A program made the position numbers and the translations under genes. Below, piece after piece: positions 47,336 to 58,600 of a stretch of 64,000 bases of DNA. How positions within the stretch are numbered: position 1 is the stretch's first letter; every line of letters starts with the position of its first letter. The notes under the pieces were generated by a model. The model made no database searches, was not told where the DNA came from, and saw only the letters and a program-made list of their open reading frames with translations. The DNA lies in NCBI GenBank assembly GCA_007258455.2, contig VDFB02254991.1, forward strand, positions 310,001 through 374,000, written 5' to 3'. This stretch comes from Sequoia sempervirens (Eukaryota; Streptophyta; Pinopsida; Cupressales; Cupressaceae).

Positions 47336-48451
47336 ATTGGTGTTTAATTCATACCTAGAAATGAAGAAAGATATCAAGTCAGGTAAAACATGTTTTAAAA
47401 ATTTCTAACGACTTGATGGTTGCATATTTATGATCACATTCTTGCTCTTTGAAATGCTCATCAAAGAGTAAGAAAATCAATAGATAGTGGATAGTTTGTT
47501 GCAAAAATTGATATCAATGATTGGTATCAGATATTGAAGAAAAAGTGGTGTAGATGCTCTGTTAAGAGAAATGGTTCTTGTCTGCAAGGAGAAGATATAT
47601 GGTTAAGGGGGAGTTGTTCTATAGGTATTGTTTTAAACTAGTATCAGACCACTGTAAGTTTGTTCAGAACAATCTAGTTGGTTCAAAGACCAAAAGGAAG
47701 CAAATGCTTGAGTATGTTCAGGAGAAAGTGTTGCATGGTCTCAGGGGGAGTTGCTTTAGTTAGTTGATCAATTTCATGATCATATTAGTTGGTATAGATT
47801 AGCTTAATTGGTGCAAAACCTGGAATAAAATAAATGTGTGAGAAGGTAGCAAAAAAGGATGAAGCAAGGTTTATGGAGAGAATACAATTGGTATATATGA
47901 AGAAACTACAATTGGTATTCAAATCAATGTTATACTTGACGCAGTGGAAAAAAATTGCATTTGAAGAGGATATGTATGTCACAGGCGATGACTAAAGTTC
48001 AGTTTTCTCTCACTCTTGGTATTAGGGCTTGATATCATAATTTGGTGTGATATATTTCAATTGGTACAAAACATGAATTAAAATATCAACAATTGGCATC
48101 TTAGACTTGTCTGGTATAAGGGCATAGTTTGTAAATAAATTGGTATCAGTCAAAGGGGGAGCATTGGTTCTTTGTTATTATAGAGATGAAGACGAGGTTG
48201 TAGATATGATCTCAAGGAGAAAGTTATACAAGGTATTGTTGTAGCAAGGTATTTAGGAGCGACAATTTTCCATTGATTTCAAAGGGGGAGAAAGTTAAGA
48301 AAATGCTCAAGTATCTTAGAAAGGGGGAGAAAAAGTACCTAAGAAAGAAGGAGAGTACATGCAGATGCTTATATTGTAGAAAGGTATGCAAATTGGTATT
48401 CAGTTTGTTTTGTTGAGCATTGAGGTTTTTCCATCAATGACAAAGGGGGAG
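47323..48451 (+). repeat. A 3' region with seven polypurine-like tracts
   Basis: GGGGGAG recurs near 47325, 47607, 47744, 48155, 48284, 48323 and 48445. The last (AAAGGGGGAGAT) directly precedes the 3' LTR and is the working polypurine tract. TTGGTATCAG-like sequences also recur (near 47521 and 48139). There is no pol coding sequence. Repeated polypurine tracts are, to my knowledge, a feature of SIRE/Maximus elements. Confidence 0.7.
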
Positions 48452-48453
48452 AT

Positions 48454-51400
48454 TGTTGGAATATGTTTTCATTAATGTCAAAAGGGGATTAGAGGAGAAA
48501 TGTGTTGATCCTATGCAGAAGTGCATATAGTTGTCATTGATGTCAAAAGTGAATCAAGCAAAGGAGTTTTTTGGCATGATGAAAAAATATGGATGAGAGA
48601 GCAGTTGATCTGATGGAAAATTGAGTGGAAAATTCATCATGGGTTTTTTCAGAGCTTTCCAAAAAGGTATTGTGCAAGCCCAGAGGATGTATAACACATC
48701 TAGAAATAAATTTTGTTCTCTCTCGGGTTATATTAACATTTACAATTAAACGCTAATGTGTTTGTTGTCATGGAATCCTCAGGATGTTCTAATTCATCAT
48801 TCATATCCTATCACAAGTTACAAGTTGTTTAAGTCACAACTTAAGCCCTTTGTGTCATCTAGTGACCGACCCTCGCTTAGTGCTCAAGGTTTTATACCCT
48901 CTTCATTTTGGTAGGATACCAGTGGATCAGTGAGAGTCAAGCAGGAGTTCCTCTGATGGCTTGATGATCTAATGGTCTAATGGTATGATGGTCTGATATT
49001 CTGATGGCTTGATATCTATATGTCGGCATGTCACAAATTTTCATAACTTAGTAACCTCTTACAAGAGGTTCAAAAGTTTTAACTTGTAGTAACTTAGCGA
49101 TCGTGTGATAAGAAGGAAGGAATCAATCCATGTGGGACACATCCATAATGATGAAGTAGACACATGGCATGACAAGATTGGGAAAATGCTAATCCACATC
49201 CTTGTTGTGGATTACCATGCAAAATCGTGGCAATGAGCTGGACATGTGAAGTCATCAAGTGTTTTTTTCGGTGTGACTAAGTCATATCGACAGGAGTATC
49301 ATGGTTCTCCCTGATAAAATGATGGCTATATCTTTGGTGAGACTATCTGTCATCAACAAGACCTTGAAGAAGGTCCCTTCGACAGGGCGATGGAAGAATG
49401 GACACCGGTAGTGGGACCTGAAATTAATGAAGATCTTTAGAAGCTGAATGATATCACGACACGTGGTTAGTTAGGACGTATTAGTGAAAGATCAGATGAT
49501 GAAGGACAACATTGATCAACGACGCAAGATGAAGAAGGTTGATCATACAATTTCAGTGATAAGATGTTTCGTCAGCATAACATGGGTATATCAACATAAC
49601 CTTGAATCATTCCCAGTTATAGGGTGATGGGTGAGTGTATGTGCTTCATCGATGTGATAGTGGTGCATCAATAGGACATTGATGAATGTCCCAGCGATGG
49701 AATAATAACATACAGATAACAAGCATATGGAGGATGAATGGAAAGATGACACATGGAAACCACTAGTTCGATGATTTTTCATCCTTGTTGCAAGATCAAC
49801 ATTCTGTCAAGTGGATCATTTGATGATGGCTATCCCATCAGTGAGACAGTGATGTCGACAGAATGTGGAAGGTTGTCCCCTTGAAAAACTAATGATCCTT
49901 TCATTGGTAAGACTTTGGCATATTTCCATTACTATGGAGCTAGTCCCAATGATTGGGCGATAGGAGGTAGGATGTCTACTATGGGACCCAATATGGTGGA
50001 CATGTAAGTGAAGACCACGTAAGATGAGGATGGCATGTAGTCATAGATCGAATGGAAGGATGGCATGTGACATTGGTGTGACAATGCTATATTAGTGGGA
50101 GGAGATCTAGTGTCCCTCCAATAGATTGATAGTGTGAACGATGTTTGAGCATGATGACTTTGAAGGTAGTACATTAGGTGGACGACTATGATTGGTGAAA
50201 TTATATCCATAGTGAATGGTAGTGATATATGGGACCTGATAGGATGATGGTGACAATAGAGTGTGACCGAAGAGTACAGGTGGTTGTCGATGATTGCTCG
50301 ATATGACATTTCATATTGGTGTTGTGAATGATGCGGTGAGGACACAGATGACATGTAGGTTGTGTGCTCGATTTGATAACATTGCAAGCATATCGGTGTG
50401 GCCTTCTTATGTCAGTGGGTGTCTGAATGGAGTCCCAATGATAGAGTGATATGATAGATCGAAGATGGTGTTTTAAGTGATCGATTATCCAAAATTCAAG
50501 GTTTAAAGTCACCATAGCAAATATTGATCACAAGATCAAGGCGTGAAGGAATAGATCAATGGCCAGAGTTCAAATGCAAAAATATATAATAGCTAACTCT
50601 GTGTGAATAGGGGTTTATGTCTGGTAATCAAAATGAACCGAATTAGATCACTCAACTACCCTAGTGAGCATTAATGATGGTGATTTGATCTTTTGAGTGG
50701 CGGAAAGTAGGAGTCTTGATCATTCGAGATCAAAGGATCAATAGAGAACAATAAATGCACAATATGATTGAAGGATTTTCCAGAGAGAGAAAAAAGGAAA
50801 CTTCTCTAAAATAGAATTTAATGTTGTATGGCTTGATGCAGGGAATAGTGATATCTGATGAGTTGGACAGTGGTGTGGGCCTCGAGGGCATAGGTAACTT
50901 GTTGGTGAAGATATTAAGTATGGAAACCCTAACAATGTGCTTAATGGTGATGTAATGTGTGTAACCAGGTTGGATAATTTGGAGGTGATGTGAATCTCAA
51001 GGTAGAGATTGCAGGTCAATGGAGTTAAGAAAAATGAAGGAAATCAAAGAAGTGTGAATGAAGAGAGGATCAGTAGTGAGTGTGCAAAGAGCGTAGTCTG
51101 TAAGCATATAAAGAGGTGAACAGAGTAATGCATAGCTGAGTTGTAGCAGACATAGTAAGATATAGGTAACCTAGATTGTACATAATGTAGATAGTCATCT
51201 AGGTGAGTATATGTGAAAGTGTAGAAGAGTAGAAAGAGAGGGCTAGTGATAGAACATTGATTGTTCTAAGCAAAAAAAAGAGAAGAGTAGAGTTATGTTG
51301 TTGAGAGTGCAGCTTCAGTAGCAGAGTGTGAGTTGCAGTAAGTGCAACAGAGTACTGAATGTAATGACGCATTATAGGATTTTTAGAACCAAGTCTATGC

Positions 51401-51875
51401 ATATTTGAAACTATCATCATTGTACTAAGTTGTGGCTCAAATTAGGGTGTTATTTCATCCTTGGGGTTGTATCTTCTAAAGCAGGGTGTTGTTGCATCCT
51501 TGAAATGGTTTCTTCTAAATTAGGTAGTTGATGGTTCCTTGGGTTGTAGCCCTAAAACATTGTAACAAAGTTTTCTTTTGTGACGTTGGATCTGAGCAGT
51601 AGACTCAAGTAGCCTTGGTCATTGTGGGTTTTCCCATCTTAGGTTTTCCACATATATCTGGTGTTGTGGGTATTTGTGATGATTGTCTATTTTCATTTTT
51701 ATGATTAGAACTTTAGTTTATAATCTTCATAGTAAGAGTCGAGTAAGAAATATGAACAAATTATTTGGAGTCAATAAAGTAATTTGCATAAAGTTTCTAA
51801 GGGAAAATTTTTTAAGGAATTAATTTTGGTATCTATTTATTCACCACCCTCTCAGTAGATCATTGTGTTCCAACA
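48454..51875 (+). repeat. A 3' LTR (3.42 kb)
   Basis: It starts TGTTGGAATATG after the polypurine tract and ends TTCCAACA (inverted termini TGTTGG/CCAACA). The last 275 bases match the 5' LTR fragments. Between about 49250 and 50460 it contains degenerate quasi-repeats of a GTCCCA...CGATGG...GGCGAT type. The many minus-strand open frames have no family features. Confidence 0.82.
51106..51113 (+). promoter_or_regulatory. Candidate TATA box of A LTR
   Basis: ATATAAAG in CATATAAAGAGGTG lies about 765 bases before the LTR end. The 5' copy of this region is missing, so it cannot be compared. Confidence 0.4.
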
Positions 51876-52341
51876 ATATTCTCATGACTAGCATGCTTGC
51901 TAATGCATTTTTTATTTGCAAACTTGGAAAAGAAAGATACTAACACTGTGAAAAGGAATCTATCCAACTTAAATGTAGTGCTTCAAGATGTAAACAATTG
52001 TCTAACAAATCTGATGATTTTTTTTCTACTGAAATGATTTTGGAATGATTTAAAAAAAATGACTACACTAAATTCATGTTTAGGCCTAGATGAATTAATA
52101 AAACAAAATTCCTAAAACTTTCTAGATTGATACAGTAGGTTACCAGTAGGTCTAGGAAGTTCAGAAAACCAAAAAAAAGCTTAGAAAAGTTGGTTTTTGT
52201 AGGCCTCCAAGGACTCATTCGCCAGTGGAAAATGGATCCTTGTACAAGGTTTTTTTAATTGAAAAATGCAATTTCTAAGCGTTTATATGTGTTCTCTATT
52301 TTAGGTTTCAAACTATAACTTCTATAGCAAACAGTAGTAGA

Positions 52342-52561
52342 ATTTTCCAAATAAATGACTACGTGACTAAAAATTTTAGTCACATGACTAAAACTTTTAG
52401 TCACGTGACTAACACTAGTTGTATTTGGAAAATAAATGACTAATTTGGTCATTGGGTAAAATCACAACTAAATGACTAATACTAGACAAATAAAAATGAC
52501 TAAATAAATGACTAATATCAAATAAATAAAAATGATGAAATAAATGACTATTACTCCTCTA
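52342..52561. repeat. AAATGACTAA motif block with inverted repeat
   Basis: AAATGACTA(A) occurs about six times. The left part is enclosed by a perfect 12-bp inverted repeat, ATTTTCCAAATA (52342-52353) and TATTTGGAAAAT (52422-52433), and its centre is near-palindromic (ACTTTTAGTCACGTGACTAA includes a CACGTG core). It could be a decayed hairpin element. Confidence 0.6.
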
Positions 52562-52943
52562 TTCTTTTTTTTTCAAATTTGGTCATAATCCATAGAGCTT
52601 AAGCCCCCCTCATGGGACCCCTACCTAAGTGGGCCATTTGGACGCCTAGGTTACTTGGTGCACCAAAAATACCTATTGCGTGGAAGGAATTACCTCTCGG
52701 TGCAATCTTAAGGCCTTCACATATTTTATAAAAAAATTAACATTTACATTCTTTAACTTTTATTACTCATTATGTGAATGAATCATTAATGTTTTTAACT
52801 ACGATTTGAAGCCAGTTTGATTTTCTTGTTGTGTTAGCATGTCAAATATATCAAAGAGTAATTGTGATCAATTTCACTAATAAAATATGATTTAAACAAT
52901 CCAATAGCATTTTGAGGACTATCCTGTAGACACTTTCATTTCA

Positions 52944-53116
52944 AAAGGTCAAGTAATTATTTCTAGAAGCAATTAGATTCAATTTACATGGATTGTAGAA
53001 ACTTAATGTCTGTAAAAGTAATTATTTCTAGAAGCAGCGCCTTAAAAACATAAGGTCAAGTAGTTATTTCTAGAAGCATTTAGATTCAATTTACATGGAT
53101 TGTAGAAACGTAATGG
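52944..53116. repeat. Direct duplication of about 66 bases
   Basis: AAGGTCAAGTAATTATTTC... at 52944-53009 recurs at 53052-53116 with few changes. A partial copy (AATTATTTCTAGAAGCA) lies between them. Confidence 0.8.
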
Positions 53117-53605
53117 TCGAGTCTACTGAAAATGAAGATTTTTCCCTTAAAAAAAAGAACATTTTTCCCTAAAAATGAAGTTTTTTCCCTAAACATGAAA
53201 ATTGATTCACTTCTATCTTTGTTTGCTGATATACTTGACCATCTTAATAATGTGAAATAGAAATAACAATGATCACTTTTGGTATGCAAAAATTTTCTCT
53301 TTCAAACTTTATATTGTTAATTATTTTTAAAAAATAGAATTATTTTATAATCTATGAAATTAATTGTGTGTTGATCATTTTTATAGATGTTATAGTCTCT
53401 TTCATTATTGAACCTTATTTTTATAATCTATGAAATCAATTTTGTGTTCATCATTTTTTCTTAAATATCTATTTAATATTTAAATTATATTTTTAATTTT
53501 CTAATTGTCTCAAGTTAAGACAATAAAAAAAACATTCTAAAATAAATTCATTTCCCACTCCTCTTTCATTTTCCCGGTTCTGCTCCAACTGTTGCATCAC
53601 TAACA

Positions 53606-55664
53606 ATGCAAAGAGAGCCAAATACCCATAATGAGGCAGAAAGACCAATTTTAATAGTTGCAGTCATTTTCGGTCTGATGGCTGTAACTTTGCTAGCAAT
53701 TGGGGGTAGCTGTTATGGCTGCAAATGCTGAAAAAAAGAATGGAAGTTGCATTGCCCTTAAGTGATGAAGTTTACCGCCATTCCAACACACCAGGTGATT
53801 TTCTGCTCAATTTTTTTTTCTTTATATGGGTATGAAGAGTTGTTGACGATTGTGAGGCTCCTTGTATCCTCCATTTTTTTTTTCTTCATTGATTTTTCTG
53901 GTTCATATTCTCAACGTTCTACAGAACACTCAAATTCAAGAGTAGAATGGAATGTTAGTTGGGTAAACTTAAGAAACAAATCATTAATATTGATTTAATT
54001 ATTTTTTTTCTTTTTTGGTTTCTCTAGTTTATATCCACAGTGCTCTATAGAACACTCAAATTTAGGGGTAGGCTAGAATGCTAAGACATGGAAACCTAAG
54101 AAATAGATATGCTTTAAAGGGAAGAGGGTTTCTTTGGTTACAACCACAATGCTCTAATACAAGGCGAAATAAGAACACTAGACAAGTAAATTTCAGATAT
54201 AGAGGGTTAATTTTTATTTGAAGATGTAATAATTACTCTTTGGTTCATTTTCAGAATGCTCAACAAAACACTCAAGTACAAGGCCAATCTAGAATGCTAG
54301 AGAGGTAAACTTAAGAAACAGAGTAATAGCCTTTTTTGTACTGACAAGTAGGGGTGATTAAATCTCAACTTCTATTACAGAAACCAAGACTACATTTTTG
54401 TGGAACCTTTTCAATGAATAATATGCATATATAAATATAACATATTTATTTTGTCTATGGAAGATCCTTTGGCGATCAGTGGGACTCTATAAAATTTGTA
54501 GTAAAATATTCACATATGTTGCTTTTCCAAACCTAGTTGTGATCTAGTTGTTGTTACCGTAAGTCAATGTATTCTATCAATCATAAGTTTACTTGAAATC
54601 TACCTTATAGTCATAATTTCTAGTTATACATATTCCATCAATGCCAACTAAATATTAGTTGCAATTTACCTTTGGTTGTCAGCACAACTTGACTGCATTG
54701 CATCAATGCTAGACGTAATATCCATTTACCTTAAGCTGTTAACTACAAGCCATATGTATTATGTCCATTCCTACCGAGCTCCTTGTGTATGGATTCAACC
54801 TACTTGTTGAGTCCTCAACCTCAACAAATTGTTTTCACTATTCAAATCTTCAAGCCTAATTAATAAATTCTTCATTACTTGCTCCTATATAAGATAGTGC
54901 AGCTTCACATGCCAGACATTCTTAATTTTTTCTTGCTTGCACACTAGTTGCACATCATACGTTGCATAAGCTACTATAGTCTTTGCATGGTCAGTTTCCC
55001 AGAGCACCAGGAATCTTGGGCTATAAGAGGACCTTTATTCCTTGCTAATCTGTCGAAGCAAACACAAATGTTTGTCTCTGTTTAATTTTTCACTGAGATG
55101 TTTTAATTTCTAGGTGGTGATAGCTTAAGGGGATGTGTATTGCATTATTAGGTTTTTCATTATGGGGATAATTATTGGTGTATCAAACTTAGATGCAAGC
55201 TCCAGGGATCACATTCTTTCTTCCATGCATGTGAATACTATACACACAGGAGCACAGGTTTTTACATATAGACAACTTCAGTTTGCCACCGACAACTTTA
55301 GTTCAACCAATTTGATTGGCCATGGGGGTTTTGGCTTAGTTTATATAGGAATACTACTAGATGGCAGAGTTGCAACAATAAAATAACTTGATAGACATGG
55401 CAAGCAAGGGGAACATGAATTTAGAGTGGAGGTAAAAATCTTTTTTTTTTATATATATGGAGTAAGGAATTTCCAATGTACTATTGCTTCACATGCTTGA
55501 CTTTGTGAAATATGGTTATATTATTTTGTAGGTAGACATGCTAAGTAGACTCCATTCTCCCTACCTACTTGAATTAATTGGTTACTGTGCGGATCTAGAC
55601 CATCGTTTATTAGTGTATGCATACATGCCCAATGGAAGTTTGCAGGACTATCTTCACTCAGATG
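53606..55664 (+). pseudogene. Receptor-like kinase (RLCK/RLK type) fragment: three exons, premature stops
   Basis: Exon 1 (53606-53794) starts MQREPNTHNEAERP, then a membrane segment ILIVAVIFGLMAVTLLAIGG and a Cys-rich juxtamembrane part, with in-frame TGA and TAA before CAG|GT. Exon 2 (start uncertain, about 55115-55200, to 55431) encodes [15 protein letters not shown] and the glycine loop [13 protein letters not shown] at 55384 stands where the family has Gln after the ATP-binding Lys. Exon 3 (55532-55664) encodes the alphaC/hinge region [14 protein letters not shown] and [16 protein letters not shown]. Splice sites GTAAAA, TTTTGTAG and GTGAGA look normal and exons 2 and 3 join in frame. 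The catalytic HRD and DFG exons are absent from the window. Family members are plant membrane-anchored signalling kinases; this copy looks dead. Confidence 0.8.
53887..54337. repeat. Four degenerate tandem repeats of 104-122 bp in kinase intron 1
   Basis: Copies begin near 53887, 54002, 54124 and 54234. Each has AGAACACTCAAATTCAAG-type sequence, then TAGAATGCTAGA and TAAACTTAAGAAACA. The third copy is the most diverged. The array lies between exons 1 and 2. Confidence 0.75.
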
Positions 55665-58600
55665 GTGAGATCCATTATGTCAAACTTATATCTTTTATTC
55701 CTTGTTTTTTTTGGTTAGAAGTTCCATCTTATAATGCTTTAACAAAAAAATTATACCAATATTGCAACAAGGTTACCTAGTTATTATCTTTGTAAAACAA
55801 TCCATCACAACCAACATTTGTTTGTTACTCACATTTAAACAATGTCTTTGTTGGTACTCCTAAATATCCTTAAGATATATCAGCTCTCTCGACTATCTTC
55901 AACTCTCCTAGGCTGAGCAGGGAGGGATATTATTGCTTATTTACATTCCATGCTATAGCAGATGCATTTGATTCTAATTGGAGGGATTCTGGGCATTAGA
56001 TTTTCTTGACGAGTTTTTGTATGCAAGAGTTGGTTTTGGTCAATATTATAGCCTCTAATTCAATGCTACCTTGCAACAATTATAATGGTTCAACTACAAA
56101 CTCTGGCCTCCAAATTTGTTGCTTCACGTGAAGTTACCAAATTTGGGACAGACATCCTAGAGGCTATTCCCCAAAATTAACTTGCCAAAGTCATTTGTGG
56201 ACTGAAGCAGAGGAGACTAAGTTGAACAACAAAACTTTTCTAGAGAGCTTGAGAATTGAATTAAAATACCTAGCTATAATATATCTATCCTGCAAGTGTT
56301 GGTTCTTGACATAAGTTATTTGTTTTATGCATGATTTCCTCCTATTCCCATAAAATGATCTAAATACACTAATGACAATGGCGGAATCCTAACAAGTGTA
56401 CCTACTTGCAAATACTGCCAACCAATTATCCTTAGCATCCCAAAGATTTTCTTGAATTGAACTAGGGTTCCATAGAAACCATAATCTCCTGAATGCCCCA
56501 GTCAAATCAACTGTAAAAACATTCACAATGGCACCATACCCTTTTTACTTTATCTTCATGTTGTCCCTGATAACCTTAGTTTCCAAATGAAGTGGCATAC
56601 AATTAGATTTACTGGATAGTTACAACTAAACAAGCACTGAATATAATTTTTTTCTTTTAGAGTCAGACTCCTTAACCATTAAATCAAGTGCAAAATTAGA
56701 TAAAATTGCATTCTTTCATTTCTGAACTGCATAATGAACCTTGCAATAAAGTAAGGATTTTGAAGTATTGTTTGGTGAATTTACAGTGAATATAGAATGT
56801 GTAGCATTAAGACTTGGATGATTATTTAACCTTTCACTATACTCTTTTATATTTTAAATTGACCATTTGGGATTGCAAATTAATTCTGTATAAAACAACA
56901 TATTATGAGGGTTAATTTGTTAAACATAGAAATGGTTAATTCGGAGTCAACTTTTAAAATTCCCACTACACATTCAAGTTCCTCTAGGACAATGCTATCC
57001 AAGTTAACTTGATCAGACTGCAAAGTGTAAATTGAGAGTGTGAAACAACTATTTTTGTTGCATCCTATTGTAGCATATTCAAATGGGTTTTAGGGGTTGC
57101 CAATCCCAAGGGAAAAGTCAAAAGTTATTTCCAGCATGTTATTATCCTATAAAATAAATACTTAAGTGTTTCTTCATAATTTAAAATTACTTTGTAAATA
57201 TAAAAATATAGTAGCAATTCATGATGTTAAAAAGTGGTCTTAGCTCTCTATGACCTATAAGAAAGGAGATGCTTATGAAAACTTCTGAAAAATCCTTTCA
57301 GCTCAATACTTAGCCAATTTTTAAAAATTCAAGGTATGTCATAAAACATCAGGGTGTAAGTTCAACATCTAATGCCCATTTTAGTAAAATGAATAGTCAT
57401 TGCCTAAGTTGTGGGGTATGATGGATTGATCAGTATTTTCTTAGAAGCTCTAAGGGTACACTTTTAGATTATGTGAGTTTACAAAGTGCCAAATATAACA
57501 TAATATTGTATGATTGCATAAATGCCTTAAGTGTTATCTTATCTACAGTATATACTATATTATATGATTATGTAATTTAGATCAAGAAAATTTCAGTTCA
57601 AATTTTAATGAACCTTGTATATGTTGTTAGTAAGTTGTACCACAAGAGTCGTATAATTTCCAGATGTTTCAATTTTCTCAGCATTTTGGATTTCAAATAT
57701 TTAGAGGTCTTGGACTTAAGTTTAGAGTTTCTGTTTGGGTTTCCAAGTTTTTATTTTTAGATTTTTGTAAATAGGGTCATGCCTAGAATCACAACAGTTT
57801 GAAATTATAGAGAGCCATGGCATTTAAAATGTAATCAAGGGACCTTTAGCTTAGCCTCCAATTGACGAGCTTCATGAGACTTTTCTTGAATTTGTTGCTG
57901 CCCAGCTCTTTACTCTAGATGCGTTATTTTCATTCGGTTATTAATATATATTTGTTTGATACAATGATAACTTGGTTGCACTACAACCTTGGATGAAGGC
58001 CTAAATTAGGAGGGAGACAATGCATGTGGATCCATAGATGATGGATATGCTAGATGGAAATAGAATCTTCTGTGTAGATGGATATGCATTGTGGCAATGA
58101 GAACATACTTGAAGGTTCTTAATGATGCAAGAGCATCATTCAACATCCATCATTCATCTAGGGGACTTCTGTCCAAAACCATTTGGAGAGGATCAAATTA
58201 AACATCACCAATGAATCACTTAACTTTTCAGCAATATCTCTTCAAATTCACTACAATGCACCAGAACAACAAACTTGTCATTCTAAGGCAACCAATCAAC
58301 TGTTCCACAAAATCAGTAATCCACACTCTTAATAGAATCAAAACAACTCTACCAACACCATTTGAACAAATCCAAAAACTTGATAAGAAATCATGAACCA
58401 TTCAACATTTTCTCCATTCTTTTTCTCTTCAATACAACACATTTTTCCAAGGCAATAGACTACTAAACATACTTTCTTTCTTTCAAACTAACACCAGGCC
58501 TTCAATCCACTATATTCTACATCAATTTAACTAAAACAAATCAAGATCCTATTCACATACCATTGTTCTAGCAGTATCCTTGGTTTCAACAGTTAAAACA

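Larger units (their letters stand above)
13153..51875 (+). mobile_element. A: Ty1/copia SIRE/Maximus-like element, 5' truncated, gag-only, split by B and C
   Basis: A's pieces are 13153-13345 plus 19704-19785 (end of 5' LTR), 19788-20696 (primer site and gag part 1), 46172-48453 (gag part 2 and 3' region) and 48454-51875 (3' LTR). The two LTR pieces align with 51601-51875 at about 27 mismatches in 200 bases by eye. Removing B and C restores continuous homology at both junctions. The 3.4-kb LTR, the coiled gag with two zinc knuckles and repeated GGGGGAG tracts suggest the SIRE/Maximus group. No RT or integrase is seen. The 5' LTR lacks about 3.1 kb on its left. Confidence 0.8.
51876..53605. 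other. No gene recognised; non-LTR intergenic sequence
   Basis: This is AT-rich sequence between the LTR stack and the kinase locus. It holds the TGACTAA-rich block (52342-52561) and a duplicated 66-base segment (52944-53116). I see no coding frame or RNA gene. Confidence 0.5.

Noticed and set aside
49591..51420. Several His/Ser-rich minus-strand frames
   Set aside because: They lie within A's 3' LTR, differ from one another and lack any domain.
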